Source of the DNA: Cristatella mucedo | Lineage: Eukaryota; Bryozoa; Phylactolaemata; Cristatellidae | Assembly (NCBI GenBank): GCA_009760855.2 | Contig: WPIO01000002.1 | Coordinates: 6,273,001-6,337,000, forward strand | Length of the DNA stretch: 64,000 nt | Reading direction: 5' to 3' | Shown: positions 39,727 through 51,512 of the stretch, one piece after another | Layout of the letters: every line of letters begins with the position of its first letter | How positions within the stretch are numbered: position 1 is the first letter of the stretch | Translations under genes and position numbers: made by a program | The notes under the pieces: model-generated | What the model was told of the DNA's origin: nothing | What the model saw: only the letters and a program-made list of their open reading frames with translations | Databases searched by the model: none

Positions 39727-41396
39727 AGAATAAACGGCGAAAACAAATTACTCGTTTAGTAATTTTCTAGTGCGAGGTATAAGTACGTGATTTGTGAGCG
39801 ACACTTTGGAGTAACCCTTGCGACGATTGCCCCCCGTGACACTGAAGTACGTTTTGTTGGATGCATAAGTGATATCACCTGCAGTTAGTCCTTACGACGT
39901 AATTTTGGGACGAAAAATATTGACGGCTTTTTCACTGCCTCTTCTTCAAGCAGAGGTACAGTGACTTTTTAAAGTATTCTGAGCTCAAACACAGGCAACA
40001 GTGAACGTGCCGTGTTTTTTTGTTTTTTCGCGGCATTATCCCACCGCTCCCGTTGAAGTTCCTTAACCCGATTGCACGTTTGGTGGCGTCACGAGTGTGT
40101 CGCCAGTTTTCGATTCGTGAAAGTACCACTTCAGTGAAACCTTCTTAAGCTTAGCAAAACGGTTTGCCACAGCAACGAAAAAGCAAGCAAAATGTCAGTC
40201 CGCCGGAAAAATGAACCGCTTCCCTAGTCTTTCTCGTGATGTACTTCGAGTTTGCTATGACTCGTGCGTTAAAATTCGTAAGACTTACCCCGGGTTATAA
40301 CCCGAAACATCAGCCTGTCGATCCAAGAGCCCATTTGGCGGGTGTAAAAACGCAAGCCAACATCATGACGGTGTCATCGAAGTGTTTCGCCATCGTATCG
40401 GTGACTTGACTTGAACTTGAGATTAATCAATACGGTGACGATGGTGACTGGGCCCTGTGGTTTTCCAGCGTTTGCTTCAAAGCTTCGAGAAAATATTATT
40501 AAAGTGAGGTGATATCATACAACTTGTTCCGTTTTTTTCTTTTAGAGATTAATCGATTATGGTTCGCTTTGTAAAACAACCGCATCTTCAAAGCCACCTG
40601 CAGCCAAATAAGATAGTAAAGCAACACAATGGAAGGCCTAATAATTATTTCGCCGAAGTATATCAGGATTGGGTAACGTAACCCAGATTGCACATTCCAT
40701 TTTACAATTACTGCTGCGACAACATCCCCGAGACAGATGGCTGACTTTAGCCATCAGATCGGTGAATGAACATAAGGCTTTTCTGGTGACGTCCGAAGGC
40801 AACAGAAGAAATGTTTCGATCCCAACAATGTCATGGTACTGCAGCAGCAACGTGACTTGAAGTTGTCCTCAGGTGGTCCAGAGGCAAGAAACGTGTGTGC
40901 CCTGCTTTTCGCTGCGTTATCCCTATGGCATGTGGAAAAGTTCCGAAAGCCTACGAGAGGTATATCTCTACAGTATATAACCGTTTGGTGACTTTTGGCC
41001 GTATCCATGAGATCCATCTCGTTAAGCTATTTACGCCAAAATCAAAACCATGCAGCTAAAAAATAAACAGAAGTACGAATTCCCCAAACGTCCTCCTGCT
41101 TAGCGAAGGTTACCTGAATCAAAATGACGTTTTATGGTCAGGTTTGCGAAACAAGTACAGCGACTTACCCTTACATGTACCCATAACATCAGTGATCTCA
41201 TAAAAGAACGTTAAAGATGTTAAGCTACAGAAAACGGTGATTGTTCCAAAGCGGCATTTTCCGAGAGCTCGGGAAAATCAACTTTAAGCTAGATCAACGT
41301 GGAGGGATCCAAGAGAGGTGAGCTGTCATTGTTTCCAGCTTCAAAGCAGCATACGCCTGAAGCTAGGGTGAAACTTAAATAACGTCATTCAGCCTC
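39727..41396. repeat. M25, class E unit with short foreign patch
   Basis: 1,670 bp. At about 40,404-40,530 E variants are replaced by 'acttgacttgaacttgag', 'tgtggttttccagcgtttg' and 'ttcgagaaaatattatt', which match M39 (62,702 onward) and resemble M30. There is a duplicated T run at 40,013-40,028. Confidence 0.88.
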
Positions 41397-43034
41397 AGAA
41401 TAACCGGCGAAACAAATTACTTGTTAAGAACTTTTCTAGGGCGATGGTATAAGTACCTGATTGGTGAGCTACACTTTGGCTTGACCCTGGCGACAATAGC
41501 ACCGTGACTCTGAAGTGCGTTTTTGTTGGATGCATAAGTGATTGCACCTACAGTTAGTCTTATGACGTTAGTTTGGTACGAAAATATTGACGGCCTATCA
41601 GTGCTCTTCTTAAGGCAGAGGTACAGTGACTTTAAAGTATTCTGAGCTCATACAACAGGCAACAGTGACCGTGCCGTGTTGTTTTTTCGCGGCATTACTT
41701 CAACGCTTCAGTTGAAGTTCTTTAACCCGATAGCACGTTTGGTGGCGTCCAAAGGGTATCGTCGGGTTTTGATTCGTGGAAGCACCACTTCAGTAAAACC
41801 TTCTAATGCTTAGCAACGGTTGCACAGCAACGAAAAACCAAGTGAAAAGTCAGTCGCCGAAAAAATGAACCGCTTCCGTAATCTTTACTGTCGATGCAGT
41901 TAGAGTTGGCTGCGACCTGAGCAATAAAATTCGTAAGACTTACCCCTGTTGATACCCGAAACTCAGCCTGTCGATCCAAGAGCCCATTTGCGGTGTAAAA
42001 CGCAAGCCAACGTCATGACGGTGTCATCGAAAGTGTTTCGCCATCGTATCGGTGACTCTACTTGAACTTGAGATTAATCAAATGCAGTGACGATGGTGAC
42101 TGCGCCCTGCTTTGTTTTGCAGCATTTGTCCAAAGCTTGGAGAAAATATAATTAAGGTGAGGTGATTTCGTACACCTTTTTAGGAGATATAGCGACTATG
42201 GTTCGCTTTGTAAAACCACCGCATCTTCATGGCCACCTGAAGCTAAATAAGATAGTAAAGCAACACAATGAAAGGCATACTAATAATTCGCCGAAGGATA
42301 TCAGACATTGGGTAACTTAACCCAAATCGCACTTTCCATTTTATTATAACTGTTGCGAGAAAATTCTCGAGACAGATGGCTTACTTTAGCCATCAGATCA
42401 GTAAATGAACATGAGGCTTTCAGGTGACGTCCGAAGGCAACAGAAGAAGTGTTTCTATCCCAACAATATCATGGTAACGTAGAAGCAAAGTGACTTGATG
42501 TTGTCCTCAAGTGGTACAGAGCCAACAACGTGTGTGCCCTGCTTTTTCGCGGCATTATCCCACCGCATGAGGAAAAGTTCCGAAAGCCTAGGAGACGTAT
42601 TGCACTCCAGTATAGAACCGTGTGGTGATTTGTGGCCGTATCCATGAGCACCATCTCTTAAGCTATTCACGCCCAAATATCACCATGTTGCTAAAAAATA
42701 TACTGCAAATTACAAATTACCCCAAACGTCCTCCTGGTGAGCGAAAGTTACCTAAATTTAAATGACGTTTTATGGTCAGGTTTGCGATACAAGTACAGCG
42801 ACTTACCCTTACATGTACTCATAACATCAGTGATCTCATAAAAGAACGTTAAAGGTGTTAAGCTACAGAAAACAGTGATTGTTCCAAAGGGGCATTTTCC
42901 GAGAGCTCGGGTAAATCAACTTGATGCTAAATCAACGTGAAGGGATCCGAAAGTGGTAGAGCTGTCGTTGTTGTCAGCTCTAAAGCAGCATACGTCTGAA
43001 GCTAGCTGAAGCTTAAATAACGTCATTCAGCCTC
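41397..43034. repeat. M26, class A unit
   Basis: 1,638 bp. The class A hairpin is broken by one change ('cttcagttgaag'). A cluster of substitutions lies at 41,748-41,790 ('ccaaagggtatcgtcgggtt'). Confidence 0.91.
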
Positions 43035-44660
43035 AAAATAAACGGCGAAAGAAATTACTTGTTAAGAACTTTTCTAGTGCGAGGTATAAGTATCTGATTT
43101 GTGAGCGACACGTTGGATTTACCCTGGAGACGATAGCCCCGTGTCACTGAAGCGCCTTTTGTTTGATGCATCAGTGCACCTGACGTTAGTCAGATGACGT
43201 AATGCTCGGATGAAAATATCGACTGCTCTTTCACAGCCTCTTCTAAAGGCAGAGGTGCAGTGACTTGAAAATATTCTGAGCTTATACACAGGCAACAGTG
43301 AACGTGCCGTGTTTTTTTCGCGGCATTATCCCACCGCTTCCGTTGAAGTTGTATAACCCGATAGCATGATTGGTGGCGTCCGAAGTGTGTCCTCAGTTTT
43401 CGATTCATGAGAGTACAACTTCAGTGAAACCTTCAGAAGCTTTGCAACGGTTTTACAGCAACGAAAAGGGAAGCGAAACGTCAGTCGCCGAAAAAAAATG
43501 CACTGCTTCCCTAATCTTTCCTGTGGATGTAGTTAGAGTTAGCCGCGACTCGTGCAATACAACTCTTAAGACTTACCCCTAGTGATACCGAAACATCTGC
43601 ATGTCCATGCAACTGTCTATTTTCGGTGTTAAACGGACGTCAACATTATGATGGTTTCATCGAAGTGTTTCGCCATCGCATTGGTGACGTGACTCGAACT
43701 TGAGATTAATCAATACCGTGTCGATGATGACTGTGCCCTCTTGTTTTACAGCATTCGTTCAAAGCTTCGAGAAAAACATAGTTAAGGTGAGGCGATTTCG
43801 TACACCTTTTTAAGAGATATAGCGATTATGGTTCGCCTTGTAAAACCACCGAATCTACAAAGCCACCTGAAGCTAAATAAGATAGTTAAGCAACACAATG
43901 GAAGGCATACTAATAATTCGCCAAAGGATATCAGAGATTGGGTAACCTAACCCAAATTGCACTTTCCATTTTACAATAACTGTTGCGAGAACATCCCCGA
44001 GATAGATGGCTGACTTTAGCCATCAGATCGGTGAATGAACATAAGGCTTTCCGGTGACGTCCGAAAGCAACAGAAGAAGTGTTTCTATCCCAACAATGTC
44101 ATGGCACTGCAGCAGAAAAGTGACTTGAAGTTGTCCTCAGGTGGTACAGAGGCAATAACGTGTGTGCCCTGCTTTTTCGCGGCATTATCCCACCGCATGA
44201 GGAAATGTTCCGAAAGCGTGAAAGAGGTATTGCACTACAGTATATAACCATCTGGTGATTTTTGGCCGTATCCATGAGCACCATCTTTTAAGCTATTCAC
44301 GCCCAAATAACACCATGAAGCTAAAAAATATACAGAAGTACAAATTCCCCAAATGTCCTTCTGCTTGCGAAAGTTACCTGAATCTAAATGACGTTTTATG
44401 GTCAGGTTTGCGATACAAGTACAGCGACTTACCCTTACATGTACCCATACCATCAATTATCTCATAAAAGTACGTGAAAGATGTTAAGCTACAGAAAACA
44501 GTGATTGTTCCGAAGCAGGATTTTTCGAGAGCTCGGATAAACCAACTTGAAGCTAAATCAACGTGGAGGGATCCGAGAGAGGTAGAGCTGTCAACATTTC
44601 CAGCTCCAAAGCTGCAAACGCCGGAAGCTAGCTGAAACTTAAATAACGTCATTCAGCCTC
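43035..44660. repeat. M27, class B unit
   Basis: 1,626 bp, clean sequence. Its 3' part from about 44,005 is the start of the 5,055 bp duplication, sharing 'aagtacgtgaaagatg' with M30. Confidence 0.92.
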
Positions 44661-46457
44661 AGAATAAACGGCGAAACAAATACTTGTTAAGATCTTTTCT
44701 ATCGCGAGGTAAAAGTACCTAATTTGTGACTGACACTTTGGATTTACCCTGGAGACGATAGCCCCGTGACACTGAAGTGCGTTTTGTTGGATGCATAAGT
44801 GATTGCACCTGCAGTTAGTCTTACGACGTAATTTTGGGACGAAAATATTGACGGCTTTTTCACTGCCTCTTCTCAAGGCAGAGGTACAGTGACTTAAAAA
44901 TATTCTGAGCTCAAACACAGGCAACAGTGAACGTGCCGTGTTTTTTTCGCGGTATTATCCCACAGCTCCTGTTGAAGTTCTTAAACCTAATAGGACGTTT
45001 GACAGCGTCCGAAGTGTGCCGTCTGTTTTCGATTCTTCAAAGCACCACGTCAGAGAAACCTTCTGAAGCTTAGCAACGGTTGCACAGCAACGAAAAAGAA
45101 AGCGAAACGTCAGTCGCCGAAAAACATGTACTGCTTCCCTAATCTTTTCTGAGGATGTGGTTAGAGTTTCCTGTGACTCGTGCGGTAAAATTCGTAAGAG
45201 ACTTACCCCTTTTGACAACCGAAACATCTGCCTGTCGATCCAACAGCTAATTTGCTCTGTAAAACGCACGCCAACATCATGATGGTTTCATCGAAGTGTT
45301 TCGCCATCGCATCGGTGACGTGACTCGAACTTGAGATTAATCAATACGGTGTCAATGGTGACTGTGCCCTCTTGTTTTGCAAAATATGCCCAAAGCTTCG
45401 AGAAAATATAGGTAAGGTGAGGCGATTTCGTACACCTTTGTTAGAGATATAGCGATTGTGGTTCGCTTTGTAAAACCGCCGCATCTTCAAACCACCTGAA
45501 GCTAAATACGATCATTAAGTAACCCAATAGAAGGCATATTAATAATTCGCCGAAGTGTATTAGTGATTCTGTAACATAACCTAGATTTAAATTGCCGTTT
45601 TACAATAACTGTCGCAAGAAAATTCTCGAGACAGACGGCTGCCTCCAGCCATCAGATTGGTGATTGAACATAATGCTTTCTGGTGACGTTCGAGGGCAAA
45701 GGAAGAAGCGCTTCTATCTAAATAATGACTTGGTAGTGCAGCGGCAAAGTGATTTGAAGGGTTTTTTAGGCGGTGCAGAGGTGGTAAGAAGGCAAAAACG
45801 AGGGTGCACTGTCTTTTCGCGGCATTATCCCACAGCTTCAGCAAAAGTTCTGAAAGTTAAGGCGACGTAGCTCGCCCGTGAATAGAACAGTTTTGCTATT
45901 TTCGGCCGAAGCCATGAGCATCATCTCTTAAGCTATTTAACGCCCAACTAACGCCATACAGCTACGAAATATACAGCAAATTACAATCTCCCCAAACGTC
46001 CTTGTGCAATGCGAAAGTCACCTGAATTAAAATCGCCGAGCTGGCTTGGTCTAGCGGTTAAGGTGCTCGCCCCGACCGAGGTCTGACTGAGGTCGTGGGC
46101 TCGAGCCCCGAGGCATATGTGAAGCGCATGAATAGTGATTAGGTTCTCTTGGGGCGCCATATAAATGAATCATATTATTTTTAATGACGTTCTACGATCA
46201 GGGTTAGGAAACAAGCTCGCCGACTTACCCTTTAATGTACCCATAACTTCAGTGATCTCATAAATGAACGTTAAAGATGTTAGGCGACAGAAAACTGTGA
46301 TTGTTTCAAAGCAGCATTTTTCGAGTGCTCGGGTAAAACGTATTTAAGATGAATCAACGTGGGGAGTTCCGAGAGAGATAAAGCTGTCGTTGTTTTCAGC
46401 TCCAAAAGCAGCATCCGTCTGAAGCTAGCTGAAAGGTAAATAACACCATTCAGCCTC
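44661..46457. repeat. M28, class C unit with SINE-like insert
   Basis: 1,797 bp. From about 45,350 to the end it differs from M8/M13/M18 at many sites ('gtgtcaatggtgac', 'tatgcccaaagc', 'gtgtattagtgattctg'). It is therefore a C subtype shared only with M31. Confidence 0.92.
46034..46185 (+). mobile_element. SINE-like insertion in C unit M28, better-preserved box B
   Basis: 152 bp at the same site. It differs from the M8 type at several bases: 'ctggcttggtctagcgg' in the box A region and 'gggctcgagcccc' (46,097-46,109) for box B. The latter is closer to the canonical GGTTCGANTCC and gives a symmetrical T-arm-like sequence. Confidence 0.82.
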
Positions 46458-48088
46458 AGAATAAACGGCGAAACAATTTACTTCTGACGAAGATTTCTAT
46501 TGCGAGGTATAAGTACCTGATTCGTGAGAGACACTTTGAAGTGACCCAGGTGACGATAGCACCGTGACACGCTGTAGTGCGTTTTGTCTGCAGCATCAGT
46601 GATTGCACCTGCAGTTAGTCTTACGACGTAAATTTGGGACGCAAATGTTGACGGCTTTTTCACTGCCTCTTCTCAAAGCAGAGGTACAGTGACTTTAAAG
46701 TATTCTGAGCTCATACACGGACAATAGTGAACGAGCCGAGTTTCTTCGCGGCATTATCCCACCGCTCTTGTTGAAGTTCTTAAACCTGATAGGACGTTAC
46801 GTGGCTTCCGAGGGGTGCCATCAGTTATCGATTCGTGAAAGCACCACATCAGTAAAACCTTCTAAAGCTTAGCAACGGTTGCACAGCAACGAAAAAAAGC
46901 AAGCGAAATGTCAGTCGCCGAAAAATACACTGCTTCCCTATACTTTCCCGTGGATGTAGTTACAGTTAGCTGCGACTCAAGCAATAAAACTCGTTAGACT
47001 TACCCCTAGTGATACCCGAAAAATCTGCATGTTCATCTAACTGTCCATTTACGGTGTGAAACGGACGTCAACATCATGACGGTTTCATCGAAGAGTTTCG
47101 CCATCGCATCAGTTACGTGACTTGAACTTGAGATTAATCAATACGGTGACGATGGTGACTGTGCATTGTTGTTTTGCAGAATTTGTCCAAAGCTTCGACT
47201 AAATATATTTAAGGTAAGGCGATTTCGTACATCCTTTAAAGAGATATAGAGATTATGGTTAGCCTTGTAATATCACCGCTTCTTCAAAGCCACCCCGAGC
47301 TAAATAAGATAGTAAAGCAACACGATGGAAGGCAAACTAATAATTCGCCGTAGTATATCAGGGATTGGGTAACGTAACTCAGATTGCACTTTCCATTTTA
47401 CAATAACTGTTGCGAGAAAAACCCCGAGACAGATGGCTGACTTTAGCCATCAGATCCTTGAACGAACATAAAGGTTTCTGGTGAAGTCCAAAGGCAACGG
47501 AAGAAGTGTTCCTATCCAATCAATGTCATGGTACCGCAACAGAAAAGTGACTTGAAGTTGTCCTCAGGTGGTACAGAGGCAACAACGTGTTTGCCCTGCT
47601 TTTTCGCTGCATTATCCCACCGCATGAGGAAAAGTTCCGAAAGCCTAGGAGACGTATTGCACTCCAGTATAGAAACGCGTGGTGATTTTTGGCCGTATCC
47701 ATGAGCACCATCTCTTAAGCTTATCACGCCCAAATAACACCATGCAGCTAAAAAATAAACAGAAGTACAAATTCCCCAAACGTCCTCCTGCTTAGCAAAA
47801 GTTACCTGAATCAAAATGACGTTTTATGGTCACGTTTGCGATACAAGTACAGCAACTTACCCTTACATGTACCCATAACATCAGTGATCTCATAAAAGAA
47901 CGTTAAAGATGTTAAGCTACAGAAAACAGTGATTGTTCCAAAGCGGCATTTTCCGAGAGCTCGGGTAAATCATCTTTAAGCTAAATCAACGTGGAGGGAT
48001 CCGAGAGAATTAGAGCTGTCGTTGTTTTCAGCTCCAAAGCAGCATACGTCTGAAGCTAGCTGAAGCTTAAATAACGTCATTCAGCCTC
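46458..48088. repeat. M29, D' unit
   Basis: 1,631 bp. It begins like D ('tttacttctgacgaag') but diverges later: 'tacactgcttccctatac', 'aagagtttcgccatcgcatcag', 'agcctcagaataaacggc' end. The expected E unit does not follow. Confidence 0.88.
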
Positions 48089-49726
48089 AGAATAAACGGC
48101 TAAAAAAAATTACTTGTTAGGAACTTTTCTAGTGCGAGGTATAAGTACCTGATATGTGAGCGACACGTTGGAGTGACCCCGGCGACGATAGCCCCGTGAC
48201 ACTGAAGTGCGTTTTGTTGGATGCATAAGTGATTGCACCTGCAGTTAGTCATACGACGTAATTTTGGGACGAAAATATTGACGGGTTTTTCACTGCCTCT
48301 TCTTAAGGCAGAGGTACAGTGACTTCAAAGTATTCTGAGCTCATACACAGGCAACAGTGAACGTGCCGTGTTTTTTCGCGGCATTATCCCACCGCTCCCG
48401 TTGTAATTCTGTAACCCGATAGCACGTTGGGTGGCGTCCTAAGTGTGTCGTTATTTTCGATTCGTGAAAGTGCCACGTCAGTGAAACCTTCTGAAGCTTA
48501 GCAACGGTTGCACAGCAGCGAAAATGCAAGCGAAACGTTAGTCGCCGAAAAAATGAACTGCTACCCTAGTCTTTCCTATGGATTTACTTCGAGTTTGCTA
48601 TGACTCGTGCGATAAAATTCGTAAGACTTACCCCTGTTGATACCCGAAACATCAGCCTGTCGATCCAAGCGCTCATTTGCGGTGTAAAATGCAAGCCAAC
48701 ATCATGACGGTGTCATCGAAGTGTTTCGCCATCGTATCGGTGACTTGACTTGAACTACAGATAAATCAATATGGTGACGATGGTGACTGCGCCCTGTTGT
48801 TTTCCAGCGTTTGTCCAAAGCTTCGAGAAAATATTATTAAGGTGAGGTGATATCGTACACCTTATTTAGAGATATAGCAATTTTGGTTCGCTGTGTAAAA
48901 CCACCGCAACTTCAAAGCTACCTGAAGCTAAATAAGATAGTAAAGCAACACGATGGAAGGCCTAATAATTATTCGCCGAAGTATATCAGGGATTGGGTAA
49001 CGTAACCCAGATTGCAGTTTCCATTTTAAAATAACTGTTGCGACAAAATCCACGAGACAGATGGCTGACTTTAGCCATCAGATCGGTGAATGAACATAAG
49101 GCTTTCCGGTGACGTCCGAAAGCAACAGAAGAAGTGTTTCTATCCCAACAATGTCATGGCACTGCAGCAGAAAAGTGACTTGAAGTTGTCCTCAGGTGGT
49201 ACAGAGGCAATAACGTGTGTGCCCTGCTTTTTCGCGGCATTATCCCACCGCATGAGGAAATGTTCCGAAAGCGTGAAAGAGGTATTGCACTACAGTATAT
49301 AACCATCTGGTGATTTTTGGCCGTATCCATGAGCACCATCTTTTAAGCTATTCACGCCCAAATAACACCATGAAGCTAAAAAATATACAGAAGTACAAAT
49401 TCCCCAAATGTCCTTCTGCTTGCGAAAGTTACCTGAATCTAAATGACGTTTTTATGGTCAGGTTTGCGATACAAGTACAGCGACTTACCCTTACATGTAC
49501 CCATACCATCAATTATCTCATAAAAGTACGTGAAAGATGTTAAGCTACAGAAAACAGTGATTGTTCCGAAGCAGGATTTTTCGAGAGCTCGGATAAACCA
49601 ACTTGAAGCTAAATCAACGTGGAGGGATCCGAGAGAGGTAGAGCTGTCAACATTTCCAGCTCCAAAGCTGCAAACGCCGGAAGCTAGCTGAAACTTAAAT
49701 AACGTCATTCAGCCTCAGAATAAACG
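48089..49726. repeat. M30, odd unit then class B
   Basis: 1,638 bp. The 5' part ('cggctaaaaaaaattac', 'acgttggagtgaccccgg', 'gttgtaattctgtaaccc') matches no other unit closely. From about 49,080 it is class B, the left end of the second 5,055 bp copy. Confidence 0.88.
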
Positions 49727-51512
49727 GCGAAACAAATACTTGTTAAGATCTTTTCTATCGCGAGGTAAAAGTACCTAATTTGTGACTGACACTTTGGATT
49801 TACCCTGGAGACGATAGCCCCGTGACACTGAAGTGCGTTTTGTTGGATGCATAAGTGATTGCACCTGCAGTTAGTCTTACGACGTAATTTTGGGACGAAA
49901 ATATTGACGGCTTTTTCACTGCCTCTTCTCAAGGCAGAGGTACAGTGACTTAAAAATATTCTGAGCTCAAACACAGGCAACAGTGAACGTGCCGTGTTTT
50001 TTCGCGGTATTATCCCACAGCTCCTGTTGAAGTTCTTTAAAACCTAATAGGACGTTTGACAGCGTCCGAAGTGTGCCGTCTGTTTTCGATTCTTCAAAGC
50101 ACCACGTCAGAGAAACCTTCTGAAGCTTAGCAACGGTTGCACAGCAACGAAAAAGAAAGCGAAACGTCAGTCGCCGAAAAACATGTACTGCTTCCCTAAT
50201 CTTTTCTGAGGATGTGGTTAGAGTTTCCTGTGACTCGTGCGGTAAAATTCGTAAGACTTACCCCTTTTGACAACCGAAACATCTGCCTGTCGATCCAACA
50301 GCTAATTTGCTCTGTAAAACGCACGCCAACATCATGATGGTTTCATCGAAGTGTTTCGCCATCGCATCGGTGACGTGACTCGAACTTGAGATTAATCAAT
50401 ACGGTGTCAATGGTGACTGTGCCCTCTTGTTTTGCAAAATATGCCCAAAGCTTCGAGAAAATATAGGTAAGGTGAGGCGATTTCGTACACCTTTGTTAGA
50501 GATATAGCGATTGTGGTTCGCTTTGTAAAACCGCCGCATCTTCAAACCACCTGAAGCTAAATACGATCATTAAGTAACCCAATAGAAGGCATATTAATAA
50601 TTCGCCGAAGTGTATTAGTGATTCTGTAACATAACCTAGATTTAAATTGCCGTTTTACAATAACTGTCGCAAGAAAATTCTCGAGACAGACGGCTGCCTC
50701 CAGCCATCAGATTGGTGATTGAACATAATGCTTTCTGGTGACGTTCGAGGGCAAAGGAAGAAGCGCTTCTATCTAAATAATGACTTGGTAGTGCAGCGGC
50801 AAAGTGATTTGAAGGGTTTTTTAGGCGGTGCAGAGGTGGTAAGAAGGCAAAAACGAGGGTGCACTGTTTTTTCGCGGCATTATCCCACAGCTTCAGCAAA
50901 AGTTCTGAAAGTTCAGGCGACGTAGCTCGCTCGTGAATAGAACAGTTTGGCTATTTTCGGCCGAAGCCATGAGCATCATCTCTTAAGCTATTTAACGCCC
51001 AACTAACGCCATACAGCTACGAAATATACAGCAAATTACAATCTCCCCAAACGTCCATGTGCAATGCGAAAGTTACCTGAATTAAAATCGCCGAGCTGGC
51101 TTGGTCTAGCGGTTAAGGTGCTCGCCCCGACCGAGGTCTGACTGAGATCGTGGGCTCGAGCCCCGAGGCATATGTGAAGCGCATGAATAGTGATTAGGTT
51201 CTCTTGGGGCGCCATATAAATGAATTATATTATTTTTAATGACGTTCTACGATCAGGGTTAGGAAACAAGCTCGCCGACTTACCCTTTAATGTACCCATA
51301 ACTTCAGTGATCTCATAAATGAACGTTAAAGATGTTAGGCGACAGAAAACTGTGATTGTTTCAAAGCAGCATTTTTCGAGTGCTCGGGTAAAACGTATTT
51401 AAGATGAATCAACGTGGGGAGTTCCGAGAGAGATAAAGCTGTCGTTGTTTTCAGCTCCAAAAGCAGCATCCGTCTGAAGCTAGCTGAAAGGTAAATAACA
51501 CCATTCAGCCTC
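49727..51512. repeat. M31, class C unit with SINE-like insert
   Basis: 1,786 bp. Near-identical to M28 at 5,055 bp. In places it agrees with M8 instead ('gttcaggcgacgtagctcgctcg'). Confidence 0.92.
51089..51240 (+). mobile_element. SINE-like insertion in C unit M31, better-preserved box B
   Basis: Copy of the M28 version exactly 5,055 bp downstream. It keeps 'gggctcgagcccc' (51,152-51,164), with one change nearby ('actgagatcg' for 'actgaggtcg'). Confidence 0.82.

Larger units (their letters stand above)
32759..41396. repeat. Five-unit HOR copy 4 (A-B-C-D-E), error-rich
   Basis: M21-M25, 8,638 bp. The excess of roughly 260 bp over copies 1 and 3 comes from many scattered extra bases, densest near 36.4-37.0 kb. 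The class order is unchanged. Confidence 0.9.
44005..47330. repeat. 5,055-bp-spaced segmental duplication, copy 1
   Basis: It spans the 3' half of B (M27), the SINE-bearing C (M28) and most of D' (M29). It matches 49,060-52,384 almost base for base at a constant offset of 5,055 bp. The left edge lies in sequence shared by most units, so it is uncertain by about 60 bp. Confidence 0.88.
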
